Source of the DNA: Rhizobium tropici CIAT 899
Lineage (GTDB): Bacteria > Pseudomonadota > Alphaproteobacteria > Rhizobiales > Rhizobiaceae
Length of the DNA: 64,000 nt
Direction: 5' to 3'
Assembly (NCBI RefSeq): GCF_000330885.1
Contig: NC_020059.1
Location: forward strand, 2,345,001 to 2,409,000
Shown here: in pieces, positions 1 through 8,961 of the stretch
Position numbering within the stretch: position 1 is the stretch's first letter
How the letters are laid out: each line of letters begins with the position of its first letter
The notes under the pieces: generated by a model
Told to the model about the DNA's origin: nothing
Databases searched by the model: none
The model's input: the letters and a program-made list of their open reading frames with translations, nothing else
Program-made: the position numbers and the translations under genes

Positions 1-620
1 CTGACCTCCTGAAGCCGGAATACGCAAACTCTGTTTCGCTCGCCGGCGACCCGCGCACATCGAACCAGGCCGTTCAGGCCGTCTACGCCGCCGGTCTCGC
101 CGCCGGCGAGAAGGATGCAGTCAAGGTCGGCGCCGCCGGTCTCGATTACTTTGCCAAGCTCAACAAGGCTGGCAACTTCGTTCCCGTCATCGGCAAGTCC
201 GCTTCGCTGGCTCAAGGTGCAACCCCGATCGTCATCGCTTGGGACTACAACGGACTTGAATGGCGCGACGGCCTGAAGGGCAACCCGCCGGTTGACGTTA
301 CCGTTCCGGCTTCAGGCGTTCTCGCGGGCGTTTATGTTCAGGCGATCTCGGCTTTCGCGCCGCATCCGAACGCTGCCAAGCTCTGGATGGAGTTCCTCTA
401 TTCCGACGAAGGCCAGATCGGCTGGCTGAAGGGCTATTGCCACCCGATCCGCTTCAACGACCTGGCGAAGAACAAGAAGGTCCCGCAGGAGCTTCTCGAC
501 AAGCTGCCGCCGGCTGCTGCCTATGAAAAGGCAGTCTTCCCGACGCTCGACGAGCAGGCTGCCGGCAAGACCGCCATCACCACCAAGTGGGATTCTGTCG
601 TCGGTTCGAACGTGCAGTAA
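1..620 (+). CDS. ABC importer periplasmic substrate-binding protein (3' part only)
   Basis: The 5' end lies outside the window. The frame is open from base 3 and reads about 205 residues, beginning DLLKPEYANSVSLAGDP and ending WDSVVGSNVQ. The 'PHPNAAKLWMEFLYSDEGQ' segment is typical of extracellular solute-binding proteins of the polyamine / iron(III) / 2-aminoethylphosphonate group, which bind the ligand in the periplasm and hand it to the permeases. Two permeases and an ATPase of the same transporter class follow on the same strand. The substrate cannot be read from this fragment; a spermidine/putrescine or phosphonate-type ligand is an inference from the architecture only. Confidence 0.85.
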   Translation, partial: DLLKPEYANSVSLAGDPRTSNQAVQAVYAAGLAAGEKDAVKVGAAGLDYFAKLNKAGNFVPVIGKSASLAQGATPIVIAWDYNGLEWRDGLKGNPPVDVTVPASGVLAGVYVQAISAFAPHPNAAKLWMEFLYSDEGQIGWLKGYCHPIRFNDLAKNKKVPQELLDKLPPAAAYEKAVFPTLDEQAAGKTAITTKWDSVVGSNVQ

Positions 621-634
621 TTTGACCTGACATG

Positions 635-666
635 ACCTCCCCGCTTCGGCGGGGAGGTTTCCGTTT
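635..666 (+). terminator. Strong hairpin between binding-protein and permease genes
   Basis: A perfect 10-bp stem (arms 635-644 and 649-658) closed by a C(UUCG)G tetraloop is followed by a short mixed T tract. Its place right after the binding-protein stop and before the first permease fits a partial terminator or 3'-end stabiliser that keeps binding-protein mRNA in excess over permease mRNA. Confidence 0.75.
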
Positions 667-692
667 TTCTGACGCCGCGGATTGGGCCAATT

Positions 693-1583
693 ATGAGCAT
701 CGCCACAACATCAACGGTCAGTTCCACTCCGATGATCAATAAGCGTGTAGTCATCGACTGGCTGGGAATAGCACCCTTCCTGATCTTCGCGCTGCTGTTC
801 CTAATTCTTCCGACGATCTATCTGATAGCAGGCGCCTTTCTAACGCCGGACGGCAGCCTGACGCTCAAGAACATCGCCGACCTGTTCACGCCGACGATCA
901 TGAGCGCCTATTGGATCAGCATCAAAATCTCGGTCGCTTCGGCGCTCGGTGGCGCGATCATCGGCTTTTACCTGGCTTGGGCGCTGGTCCTTGGCGGGCT
1001 TCCCACTTGGATCCGTCACGCCTTCCTAACCTTCTCGGGGGTCGCATCGAATTTCGCCGGCGTGCCACTGGCCTTCTCGTTCATCGCCACACTCGGCCGC
1101 CAGGGTCTGGTCACGATATTGCTCGCTCATTTCGGCTTTAACCTCTACGGCAGTGGCTTCAACCTGTTGAGCTTCTTCGGCTTGACCATTACCTACATGT
1201 ACTTCCAGATTCCGCTGATGGTGCTGATCATTACGCCTGCGCTCGACGGCATGAAGAAGGAATGGCAAGAAGCGGCTTCCATTCTAGGCGCAACCAATGG
1301 ACAATATTGGCGGATGGTCGCCCTTCCGATCCTCTGGCCGAGCCTGCTTGGCACGACGCTGCTACTGTTTGCAAATTCGTTCGGCGCCATCGCGACTGCA
1401 ATTGCACTTACCGGCAGCTCGCTGAATATCGTTCCGATCGTACTCTATGCGCAGATCCGCGGCGACGTGCTGCACAATGCCAATCTGGGCTATGCGCTGG
1501 CGCTGGGCATGATCGTCATCACCGGTATTTCGAACGTCATTTATATCTTGATGCGCATGCGCGCTGAACGGTGGCAGAAATGA
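693..1583 (+). CDS. ABC importer inner-membrane permease, first subunit
   Basis: 296 residues with about six hydrophobic segments, the first at residues 22-48. The BPD-type EAA loop is visible as EWQEAASILGATNGQYW followed by LPILWPSLLG near residues 190-215; it contacts the ATPase. It is a PotB/FbpB-class permease. The last 13 bases overlap the next permease gene, so the two are probably translationally coupled. The N-terminus is short and soluble before TM1. Function as one half of the membrane channel is secure; the substrate is not. Confidence 0.88.
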   Translation: MSIATTSTVSSTPMINKRVVIDWLGIAPFLIFALLFLILPTIYLIAGAFLTPDGSLTLKNIADLFTPTIMSAYWISIKISVASALGGAIIGFYLAWALVLGGLPTWIRHAFLTFSGVASNFAGVPLAFSFIATLGRQGLVTILLAHFGFNLYGSGFNLLSFFGLTITYMYFQIPLMVLIITPALDGMKKEWQEAASILGATNGQYWRMVALPILWPSLLGTTLLLFANSFGAIATAIALTGSSLNIVPIVLYAQIRGDVLHNANLGYALALGMIVITGISNVIYILMRMRAERWQK

Positions 1584-2368
1584 AGCTGCAAAAATTCTTC
1601 GCCTGGATCGCCGTTGCCATCGGCCTCATCTACTTCCTGGTGCCGCTCATCGGTACGCTGGAGTTCTCGCTGCGCATGCGGCGCAACGCTTACAGCTTTG
1701 ACGCCTATGCCTCCGTCTTTTCGGATTTCGGCTTCATAACGGCCTTTGGCTTCTCGATGTTGATGGCGCTTCTGACCATCATCTTCGGCATGCTGCTCGT
1801 TGTGCCCACGGCCTATTGGGTGCGGTTGCGGCTGCCGCAGCTTCGCCCTGTCGTAGAATTCATCACCTTGATGCCGTTGGTCATTCCGGCCATCGTCATC
1901 GTTTTCGGCTATCTGCGGCTCTATAATTCGTCGTCGATCCTGCCGCTGACCGGCTATAATTCGACGACGAACATTCTGCTCGTCTGCTCCTACATTGTAT
2001 TGTCGCTGCCCTATATGTATCGTTCGGTCGATACGGCGATGCGTACCATTGATGTCGGCACGCTGACGGAGGCTGCCGAAAGCCTTGGTGCAAAATGGAC
2101 AACCATCATGTTCAAATGCATCTTTCCAAATGTCATGAGCGGTGTGCTTTCCGGAGCATTCATCACCCTTGCGATCGTCATGGGCGAATTCACCATGGCA
2201 TCGCTGCTCAACCGTCCGGCATTCGGGCCCTACATGCAGCTTATGGGCGCCAACAGAGCTTACGAGCCCTCTGCCCTGGCCATCATCGCGCTTGCCGTTA
2301 CCTGGCTCAGCATGGGCCTCTTGCAGCTCGTTTCCCGTTTCTCAAAATCCGCTCCGATTAAGGCGTAA
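1571..2368 (+). CDS. ABC importer inner-membrane permease, second subunit
   Basis: 265 residues, with TM helices from residue 8 onwards and an EAA loop 'LTEAAESLGAKWTTIMFKCIFP' type motif around residues 160-180. This is the PotC/FbpB2-class partner of the preceding permease. It starts inside the end of that gene and ends 11 bases before the ATPase ATG, so the three genes form one tight operon. Length is normal for the class. The substrate is unassigned. Confidence 0.88.
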   Translation: MAEMKLQKFFAWIAVAIGLIYFLVPLIGTLEFSLRMRRNAYSFDAYASVFSDFGFITAFGFSMLMALLTIIFGMLLVVPTAYWVRLRLPQLRPVVEFITLMPLVIPAIVIVFGYLRLYNSSSILPLTGYNSTTNILLVCSYIVLSLPYMYRSVDTAMRTIDVGTLTEAAESLGAKWTTIMFKCIFPNVMSGVLSGAFITLAIVMGEFTMASLLNRPAFGPYMQLMGANRAYEPSALAIIALAVTWLSMGLLQLVSRFSKSAPIKA

Positions 2369-2379
2369 GGCTTCTCACC

Positions 2380-3441
2380 ATGGCTTTTCTCGAACTCACC
2401 CACATCAAGAAGTCCTTCGGCGACATTCACGTCGTCCATGATTTCAATATGCAAATCGAGAAGGGAGAATTCGTCTCCTTCCTCGGGCCGTCGGGCTGCG
2501 GCAAGACGACCGTGCTGCGCATGATCGCAGGTTTCGAAACGCCGACCGCCGGCACCCTGTCGATCAATGGCAAGGACCAGCGGGCGCTGAAACCGAACCA
2601 GCGCAATATCGGCATGGTCTTCCAGGCCTACGCATTGTTTCCGAACATGACGGTGCATGACAACGTCGCCTTCGGCCTCAAGGTGGCCGGCATGGCGAAG
2701 CCCGACATCGACAAGCGCGTCAAGGAGATGCTGGCACTCATCAAGCTCGATCATCTCGCCGGCCGCTATCCATACCAGATGTCCGGAGGCCAGCAGCAGC
2801 GCGTGGCGCTCGCCCGCGCTATCGCCGTCAAGCCGCAGGTGCTCCTGCTCGACGAGCCGCTCTCGGCTCTCGACGCCAAGATCCGTATCTCGCTGCGCGA
2901 GGAAATCCGCGCCATCCAACAGCAGCTCGGCATCACCACAGTTTTCGTGACGCACGATCAGGAAGAGGCGCTGTCCATCTCCGACCGTATCGTGGTCATG
3001 AATGCAGGCCGCGCCGATCAGATCGGCACGCCGTTCGAAATCTACAACAAGCCTGCAACCCGTTTCGTCGCCTCCTTCGTCGGCACGCTGAATCTGATCG
3101 AAGGCAAGGTCGTCGATCCCGACAGTAACCGCATCATGATCGGCGATCAGGGTGTGACCCTGAAGCAGTCGGTGACCGCCTACAAGCCGGGCGATACCGT
3201 ATCGCTTGCCCTGCGTCCGGAAGCTGGTTCGCTGGCGGAATCGGCCAAGGGCGATACCGCCCTCACGGGCGAAGTCTCCTCGGCACATTTCCTGGGCTCG
3301 GTCATCCGCACTCGCATGAATGTCGCCGGCAACACGATTTCCTTCGACATGTTCAACAGCCCGGGAATGATGCCTCCGAGTGTTGGTGAGAAGGTGACGC
3401 TGCGCTTCGCCTCTTCCGACCTGCTCGTCATTCAGGACTGA
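2380..3441 (+). CDS. ABC importer ATPase with C-terminal TOBE domain
   Basis: 353 residues. Walker A GPSGCGKTT at 36-44, Q-loop at about 82, signature MSGGQQQRVALARA from 133, Walker B VLLLDEP at 154-160, and H-loop VTHDQEEAL. After about residue 240 a TOBE-like regulatory domain (LRPEAGSL...) follows, as in PotA/FbpC/UgpC proteins. It powers the two permeases encoded just upstream and is cytoplasmic. It is the last gene of the operon and is followed by a clear intrinsic terminator. PotA, FbpC and PhnT cannot be told apart from sequence alone. Confidence 0.92.
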   Translation: MAFLELTHIKKSFGDIHVVHDFNMQIEKGEFVSFLGPSGCGKTTVLRMIAGFETPTAGTLSINGKDQRALKPNQRNIGMVFQAYALFPNMTVHDNVAFGLKVAGMAKPDIDKRVKEMLALIKLDHLAGRYPYQMSGGQQQRVALARAIAVKPQVLLLDEPLSALDAKIRISLREEIRAIQQQLGITTVFVTHDQEEALSISDRIVVMNAGRADQIGTPFEIYNKPATRFVASFVGTLNLIEGKVVDPDSNRIMIGDQGVTLKQSVTAYKPGDTVSLALRPEAGSLAESAKGDTALTGEVSSAHFLGSVIRTRMNVAGNTISFDMFNSPGMMPPSVGEKVTLRFASSDLLVIQD

Positions 3442-3485
3442 GAAAGAGCCCTCCATCACCGTCATTTTGGAAAATTATTCGCAGG

Positions 3486-3515
3486 CGCCGGGTCAAAAGC
3501 CCGGCGTTTTTCTTT
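3486..3515 (+). terminator. Intrinsic terminator of the first ABC operon
   Basis: A 7-bp perfect G+C stem (CGCCGGG/CCCGGCG, arms 3486-3492 and 3500-3506) with a 7-nt loop is followed directly by TTTTTCTTT. It separates the ABC operon from the riboflavin riboswitch transcript. Confidence 0.9.
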
Positions 3516-3550
3516 GATTTCCATAAGACAAAGCATCTATAGTCCACGCG

Positions 3551-3692
3551 TTCTCAGGGCGGGGTGCAATTCCCCACCGGCGGTATGGGGAGTTTCCTCG
3601 AGCCCGCGAGCGCCTTCCGGATTTCGGAAGGGTCAGCAGATCCGGTGAGATGCCGGAGCCGACGGTATAGTCCGGATGGAAGAGAGCAAGCA
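3551..3692 (+). promoter_or_regulatory. FMN riboswitch (RFN element) of the ribH leader
   Basis: The conserved RFN landmarks occur in order: TCAGGGCGGGGTGCAATTCC, CCCACCGGCGGTAT, the variable arm, then AGCAGATCCGGTGAGATGCCGGAGCCGACGGTATAGTC (quoted in parts: GATCCGGTGAGA, GCCGACGGTATAGTC) and GGATGGAAGAGAGCAAG. These junctions form the FMN-binding pocket of the family. The gene downstream makes the riboflavin precursor. An imperfect hairpin (about 3696-3724) follows and may be part of the expression platform; no T tract follows it, so control may be translational or Rho-dependent rather than intrinsic termination. Confidence 0.96.
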
Positions 3693-3766
3693 GGATCGCA
3701 CCTCCTCCGCGAGGGGTGCTGCGATGTTGCGTGTTCGCCCAAGGGATATTTGACAACAACCCTTGA

Positions 3767-4255
<489 letters not shown>

Positions 4256-4314
4256 GCTTAGCATGGTGGAGGCGCGGCATCTGCCCGCCTCCATGTCCAC
4301 CAGAGAGGAAGTCA

Positions 4315-4665
4315 GTGACCGTCCTACGCATCATCCCGAACCTGCCCGCCGCCGATCCTGCCACGGCCCGTCTTTTCTACCACGACCTGCTCGGCCTCGA
4401 CATCGTCATGGATCACGGCTGGATCCTGACCTTCGCCTCCGAAGCGGCAACTGTGCCGCAGATCAGCGTCGCCAGCGAAGGCGGTTCGGGAACGCTCGTC
4501 CCTGACCTTTCCATCGAAGTCGACGATGTCGACACGCTCTATCAGCGTGCCACCTCCATGGGCTTCGGCATATTGTACGACCTCACGGACGAGCCGTGGG
4601 GTGTCCGCCGCTTCTATGTCCGCGACCCCTTCGGCAAGGTCGTCAATATCCTCTCCCACCGCTAA
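4315..4665 (+). CDS. VOC/glyoxalase-fold protein
   Basis: 116 residues from a GTG start with GAGAGGAA six bases upstream. Two βαβββ-type halves are recognisable: LRIIPNLPAADPATARLFYHDLLGLDIVMDHG, and the second half with SIEVDDVDTLYQRATSMGFGILYDLTDEPWGVRRFYVRDPFGKVVNIL. The DPFG turn before the last strand is typical of the vicinal-oxygen-chelate family (glyoxalase, bleomycin resistance and dioxygenase-like). It follows ribH by about 60 bases on the same strand and may share its transcript. The reaction cannot be assigned. Confidence 0.82.
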   Translation: MTVLRIIPNLPAADPATARLFYHDLLGLDIVMDHGWILTFASEAATVPQISVASEGGSGTLVPDLSIEVDDVDTLYQRATSMGFGILYDLTDEPWGVRRFYVRDPFGKVVNILSHR

Positions 4666-4705
4666 TTCAAGCTCGCGGAGAGCCTCAAGACTCCCCCGGG
4701 CATTC

Positions 4706-5434
4706 TCACCGCAGATCGAGATTGAATGTGGTGCGCTCGGCCGGCCAAACCGATTCCGAATAGGTGATCGGCACTCCGTCGGTATCCGCATCCACCTTGC
4801 GCGTCACCAGCAGCGGGACGGATTTCGGCTGGCGCAGGATCCGCGCTTCGTCGGCCGTCGGCATACGCGCCTCGATCTCCGTCGATAACCGCTCGTAGTC
4901 CGTGACACCGTAGCTGGCGAGCGCCGCCGAAATTGTCGGATGCTGTAATCTAGCCTTGTCGAAATCGGGAAAACGTTCGGCAGGATAATAGGAATCGCCC
5001 AATTCCACCGGAATGCCGTCGGCCGTCATGACGCCGCGACGATGGATGACCGGCGCGCCGATTGCGATCTTCAGATAGGCCGCGACGGGTTCGGTCGCCG
5101 GCACGATCTCGTGAACGAGCAGCTCGCCGCCCGGTTCGAAACCTTGCTCGATCAGATTTTTGTGAAAGCGGGTGCGTTTCGACAGCGTATAGTCGAGCAC
5201 TCCCCTATGAACGAAAGTCCCTCGCCCCTGTTCGGCGCGGACCAATCCACGCTGCTCCAAGTGCCCCAGTGCCTGGCGCACGGTAAAACGGCTGACGCCG
5301 AAACGCTGCATCAACTCCGGCTCGGTCGGCAATTTCGTCCCCGAGGCGAAAGTCCCGGCGGCAATATCGGCCGCCAGGATCTCGCCGATCTGATGCCAGA
5401 GGGCGCTGCCGCCCTTTCGGTCGATGGTCTCCAT
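4706..5434 (-). CDS. GntR-family regulator, HutC/PhnF type
   Basis: 242 residues. The N-terminal winged HTH reads LWHQIGEILAADIAAGTF, then LPTEPELMQRFGVSRFTVRQAL and QGRGTFV (residues 12-78). A UTRA ligand-binding domain follows, from FHKNLIEQGFEPGGELL to the end. It most resembles PhnF-type regulators of phosphonate uptake and breakdown. The methyltransferase gene lies immediately upstream on the same strand with a single base between them, so they form a two-gene operon. The effector and targets are inferred from family likeness only. The ABC importer at the window start, of a class that includes 2-aminoethylphosphonate carriers, is a possible but unproven target. Confidence 0.82.
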   Translation of the reverse strand: METIDRKGGSALWHQIGEILAADIAAGTFASGTKLPTEPELMQRFGVSRFTVRQALGHLEQRGLVRAEQGRGTFVHRGVLDYTLSKRTRFHKNLIEQGFEPGGELLVHEIVPATEPVAAYLKIAIGAPVIHRRGVMTADGIPVELGDSYYPAERFPDFDKARLQHPTISAALASYGVTDYERLSTEIEARMPTADEARILRQPKSVPLLVTRKVDADTDGVPITYSESVWPAERTTFNLDLR

Positions 5435-5435
5435 G

Positions 5436-6122
5436 TCAAACGCGCTTCTCGATACGGAACAACAGCTTGAATTCGGCCGGATAGCTCAATGCATCGAGAA
5501 TGCTCGGATAATATTTCCGGTCCTTCGATGCATGCACGAAGCCGTCATAGCCGAAACGCTTGACGGATACGTCGAAGCCAGCCGCAACGAAGGTATCGAT
5601 GTAATCCTGTGGGGACCGATCTTGCATCGGCGCATTGCTGTTGTTGCCGATCAGCTCGAGCCACTTCGGCCAAAGCGGCATTTCATTGTGGCAGCCGGTC
5701 ACAGCGTAGTAGACACCGCCGTTGCGCAAGGCTTGGAACATCTGTTCCGCATGCTGTTTCAGCTCCGGCAACAGATAGATGACCTCATAGCTGAAAGCGA
5801 CATCGAAACTATCGGCGAAGGGCGACAGGTCGGTCTCTACATGAAACTGCAGCGGCATGTTGCCTGCGGCTTCGACGGCAGCAGCCACAGACTCCGAAGC
5901 AATATCGATACCGACGCCGCGTCGGAACGGCCGCATGGCATAAAGCAGCCGCAGAAAGCCACCTCGATTGCAGCCGAAATCCAGGATCGTCTTCGAGGAA
6001 AAATCGCGCTCCGGCACGGTCTCGATGAAATGCCGCCAATAAGGACTATGGGATTCCGCCATTTTCGTATCGCCCTGCGGATCCTTGTGCCAGGTGGCGT
6101 AAGTCGTTGCTGCGTTTGCCAT
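5436..6122 (-). CDS. Class I SAM-dependent methyltransferase
   Basis: 228 residues. Motif I is TILDFGCNRGGFLRLLYAM (residues 44-62), the acidic motif II lies in GVGIDIAS, and the FDVAFSYEVIYLLPEL stretch follows as in small-molecule methyltransferases. It transfers a methyl group from S-adenosylmethionine to an unknown acceptor in the cytoplasm. It is the first gene of a pair with the PhnF-like regulator, whose ATG starts one base after this stop. The promoter must lie in the 117 bases before it; I see no clear operator there. Confidence 0.8.
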   Translation of the reverse strand: MANAATTYATWHKDPQGDTKMAESHSPYWRHFIETVPERDFSSKTILDFGCNRGGFLRLLYAMRPFRRGVGIDIASESVAAAVEAAGNMPLQFHVETDLSPFADSFDVAFSYEVIYLLPELKQHAEQMFQALRNGGVYYAVTGCHNEMPLWPKWLELIGNNSNAPMQDRSPQDYIDTFVAAGFDVSVKRFGYDGFVHASKDRKYYPSILDALSYPAEFKLLFRIEKRV

Positions 6123-6239
6123 GATGTGCTCGCTGTAGGAGTGGACTGAACTTGAGATAGCTCAGCTTCATGACAGTCACGTGAATTCATCCGGACGACT
6201 GGAGTATTTATCTGGTACTTCATGCCAATCGCGATCCCT

Positions 6240-6635
6240 CTACTGCTCGCAATCCACCATCCATTGCACGCCGAACCGATCCGTCAGCTTGCCGTAGTAG
6301 CTGCCCCAAGGCTGAACGGCGAGCGGTGTCGTCACCCTGCCGCCTTCAGCCAATCGGGCAAAAATCCTGTCGGTACTCTCTCGGTCATCCACCATGAGCA
6401 TATGAGCGGAACCTCGCATCGGCTCGGCATCATGATTGTCAGAGGCGAAGAACAAGACGCCTGGTCCCTCAAAGCGAGCGTGCATTACTCTGCCCCGCAT
6501 CGCTTCGTTGGCAAGCGGTATCCCTTCCGTACCGTGACGGATCAACAGCGTCACTCGGCCCAGCCCGCAGGCCGTATAGAATGCGAGGGCTTCGTCGCAA
6601 TGCGTCGTAAAAAACAGATAATTAGCGAGTTGCAT
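6240..6635 (-). CDS. PhnB-like VOC family protein
   Basis: 131 residues from the ATG at MQLANYLFFTTHCDEALAFY. This start was preferred over one 24 codons upstream because a GGGAGG Shine-Dalgarno lies eight bases before it and the family alignment begins here. The AFYTACGLG turn, HARFEGPGVLFFASD, and ending WGSYYGKLTDRFGVQWMVD are typical of PhnB/YjdN-type vicinal-oxygen-chelate proteins. No enzymatic role is established for most of these. It lies downstream of the tautomerase gene on the same strand, separated by about 70 bases. Confidence 0.82.
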   Translation of the reverse strand: MQLANYLFFTTHCDEALAFYTACGLGRVTLLIRHGTEGIPLANEAMRGRVMHARFEGPGVLFFASDNHDAEPMRGSAHMLMVDDRESTDRIFARLAEGGRVTTPLAVQPWGSYYGKLTDRFGVQWMVDCEQ

Positions 6636-6703
6636 TTCCTGCCTCCCTTGTTGTCGAACGAGCGGCCCACTCGGCCGCCCGTATTGATGCCAACTACCTC
6701 GTC

Positions 6704-7150
6704 TCAAGCGCGATGAGCTTGGATCTCAGGCGCTCCAGCGCTCGCAATGGCATTGACCAGATCGGCATTGTTGTAGCTTTGCCCCGCAATGCCCCAGGCA
6801 CCTTCAGGCGCATAGACTATATTCGACCAGATATGCTCACGCTTGACCCGCCCTTCGGCCGCCCGCTCGACGATATCGGTCGCCCTTGCAATGAAAGCGC
6901 GCTTGGCTTCGGCGGTCGCGAGGGCGATTTCGGGCAGCTTGAGTTCGATGAAAGCCGCGGCAACGGGCTTTCCAGCTGCCAGCACATGTGCGGCCGGAAG
7001 CACATTGATAGATCCGATGACATTGGCCGTCATGAATTCATTCCCGGTCAAGCCGGCAACGTCGAGGACGGCATCCGTCAATCCGGCAAAAGCTTGCGCC
7101 TGCGCTTCGGATGAAAGCAGTCCTTCGGATACGGTGAGCGTAATGGGCAT
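6704..7150 (-). CDS. Tautomerase (4-oxalocrotonate tautomerase superfamily)
   Basis: 148 residues beginning MPITLTVSEG, so removal of Met exposes the catalytic N-terminal proline of the superfamily. The start is supported by AAGGAG ten bases upstream; the longer frame to 7201 would bury Pro-1. The sequence reads as two β-α-β units, as in fused or long tautomerases. It is divergent from the TetR regulator, and the intervening region carries three repeated GATCACTCT boxes, so it is probably that regulator's target. The substrate is unknown; such pairs often respond to aromatic or electrophilic compounds. Confidence 0.82.
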   Translation of the reverse strand: MPITLTVSEGLLSSEAQAQAFAGLTDAVLDVAGLTGNEFMTANVIGSINVLPAAHVLAAGKPVAAAFIELKLPEIALATAEAKRAFIARATDIVERAAEGRVKREHIWSNIVYAPEGAWGIAGQSYNNADLVNAIASAGAPEIQAHRA

Positions 7151-7189
7151 TGGAACATCTCCTTGTTGGACCTGTGGCGGCAATTGATA

Positions 7190-7257
7190 TATACCGATCA
7201 CTCTTTAACGATACATACCGATCACTCTCTATGCAAGCCATAAAGAATGATCACTCT
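7190..7257. promoter_or_regulatory. Triple direct repeat in the tautomerase/TetR divergent promoter
   Basis: GATCACTCT occurs three times, at 7196-7204, 7220-7228 and 7249-7257 (start-to-start spacing 24 and 29 bases). The first two copies are extended to TACCGATCACTCT. They fill the gap between two divergent genes, the normal place for TetR-family operators, although these are direct rather than palindromic repeats. Confidence 0.65.
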
Positions 7258-7271
7258 CAATGGAGGCGGCA

Positions 7272-7877
7272 ATGCGCTATAGCGCCGAACACAAGGAAGA
7301 AACACGGACGCGTGTCGTCGCGGCCGCGGGGCAGGTATTTCGCAAGGAAGGCTATGGCGGCGCTGGCATCGATGCTCTGACCAAGGCGGCCGGTGTTACC
7401 AACGGCGCCTTCTACGGACACTTCAAGTCCAAGAGCGAAGCGTTTCGCACAGCCGTCGTGGAAGGCTTGCAAGAGCTGCGTCAAGGAATCCTGACACTCA
7501 GGGAAAACCAGCCTAAAGATTGGTTGAAGGCGCTTGCCGGTTTCTATCTCGGCTACAAGCGGACCTGCGATCTCGGTGACAGCTGCACGCTGCCGAGCCT
7601 TTCCCCCGACGTGATGCGTGCTGACGGTGAAACGCGCGACGCATATACGGCGGAATTGAGAAAACTGATCGCGGATGTCGCTGCCGGTCTGCCGGAACGC
7701 ACGAACTCTGCCGAGTTAACGACGGAGGATCGTGCGATTCTTCTCCTCGCAACGCTCAGCGGCGGCGTCACCATTGCTCGCGCAGTCTCGGATCCCGCGC
7801 TGTCCAGCCATATCGGCAAGGTCATAGAGCGGGCTGCTTTGGTAATAGGAAGTCCCTCAAAGCCGCACGGCGAATGA
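7272..7877 (+). CDS. TetR/AcrR-family transcriptional regulator
   Basis: 201 residues from MRYSAEHKEETR. The ATG at 7272 was chosen because GGAGG lies six bases upstream, whereas the ATG at 7260 overlaps that ribosome site. The HTH is AAGQVFRKEGYGGAGIDALTKAAGVTNGAFYGHFKSKSEAF at residues 16-56, and the rest is the variable ligand-binding/dimerisation domain. It probably represses the divergent tautomerase (and VOC) genes and itself through the repeats between them. The inducer is unknown. Confidence 0.9.
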   Translation: MRYSAEHKEETRTRVVAAAGQVFRKEGYGGAGIDALTKAAGVTNGAFYGHFKSKSEAFRTAVVEGLQELRQGILTLRENQPKDWLKALAGFYLGYKRTCDLGDSCTLPSLSPDVMRADGETRDAYTAELRKLIADVAAGLPERTNSAELTTEDRAILLLATLSGGVTIARAVSDPALSSHIGKVIERAALVIGSPSKPHGE

Positions 7878-7907
7878 CCGATCGCAACATGCATGAGGCC
7901 GGAGCCA

Positions 7908-7938
7908 GCTGAGACGAAGCTTTCCGCTTCATCTCAGC
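7908..7938. terminator. Bidirectional hairpin between convergent genes
   Basis: A 13-bp stem with one mismatch (GCTGAGACGAAGC / GCTTCATCTCAGC) and a 5-nt loop sits between the TetR gene end and the end of the sugar ABC operon. There is no long T run on either side, so efficiency is uncertain. Confidence 0.6.
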
Positions 7939-7944
7939 GCCAAT

Positions 7945-8949
7945 TTACACCCGGATTGCCTTATCGTTCTCATCGAAACGATGCATCTGGTTCGCATCGG
8001 GCGTTGCATAAACCATCTCGTCCGGCTCATATTGATGCTCCCCGAAGAGACGCGCAGTGAGAAGGCCGGTGGCCTCGGATTCGAGGTAGATGATCGTGTC
8101 CGCGCCGAGATGCTCGACATGGATGACCTTAGCTGCCCAGGTGCCCTGATCGCGCGACAGCGTGATATGTTCGGGGCGAATGCCGACGGTCTTGGCGCCG
8201 CTTTCGCCCAGACGCTCAGCCGCGATGAAATTCATCTGCGGCGAGCCGATGAAGCCGGCCACGAAGGTGTTGGCCGGACGATTGTAGAGCTCCATCGGTG
8301 AACCGATCTGCTCGATCGCACCGGCATTGAGCACGACGATCTTGTCGGCAAGCGTCATCGCTTCGACCTGATCGTGGGTAACGTAGATCATCGTCGCCTT
8401 GAGACTGCGATGCAACCTGGCGATCTCTAGACGCGTCTGCACGCGCAGCGCGGCATCAAGATTCGACAGCGGCTCGTCGAACAGGAAGAGTTCCGGCTCG
8501 CGAACGATGGCGCGGCCAATGGCGACGCGCTGGCGCTGACCGCCGGAAAGCTCTGAAGGACGGCGGCCAAGATAGGGCGCCAACGACAACATGCCCGACG
8601 CCTTCTCGACCCGGCTGTCGATCTCGGCCTTCGCAGTGCCGGCCTGCTTGAGACCCAAGCCCATATTGTCCTTGACGGTCAGATGCGGATAGAGCGCATA
8701 GGACTGAAACACCATCGAGATGCCGCGCTTGGCCGGAGGCGTGACCGTCACATCCTGGCCGTTGATCAGCACGGCGCCGGAGGTCACGTCCTCGAGGCCG
8801 GCGATGCTGCGCAGAAGGGTCGACTTGCCGCAGCCTGAGGGCCCGACGAAGATGACGAACTCGCCATCCTTCACCTCGAGATCGATGCCCTTCAGCACAT
8901 CGTGCGTACCGTAGGCCTTGCGAATGGATTTCAGTTGAAGCGATCCCAC
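7945..8949 (-). CDS. Sugar ABC importer ATPase (UgpC/MsmK type)
   Basis: 334 residues. Walker [10 protein letters not shown] at 36-44, signature [14 protein letters not shown], Walker [15 protein letters not shown]-loop VTHDQVEAM, then a C-terminal TOBE domain ([10 protein letters not shown]). This is the CUT1 energy-coupling subunit for an oligosaccharide or glycerol-phosphate-like substrate. It is the last gene of a five-gene operon, after the dehydrogenase. The C-terminus is somewhat shorter than the usual roughly 360 residues of UgpC, but no motif is lost. Confidence 0.92.
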   Translation of the reverse strand: MGSLQLKSIRKAYGTHDVLKGIDLEVKDGEFVIFVGPSGCGKSTLLRSIAGLEDVTSGAVLINGQDVTVTPPAKRGISMVFQSYALYPHLTVKDNMGLGLKQAGTAKAEIDSRVEKASGMLSLAPYLGRRPSELSGGQRQRVAIGRAIVREPELFLFDEPLSNLDAALRVQTRLEIARLHRSLKATMIYVTHDQVEAMTLADKIVVLNAGAIEQIGSPMELYNRPANTFVAGFIGSPQMNFIAAERLGESGAKTVGIRPEHITLSRDQGTWAAKVIHVEHLGADTIIYLESEATGLLTARLFGEHQYEPDEMVYATPDANQMHRFDENDKAIRV

Positions 8950-8961
8950 AGTCTCTTGTCC

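Noticed and set aside
2260..3465. Long minus-strand frame opposite the first ABC ATPase
   Set aside because: It mirrors a gene with full ATPase motifs; the translation has low-complexity His/Arg/Asp composition typical of antisense shadows and no ribosome site.
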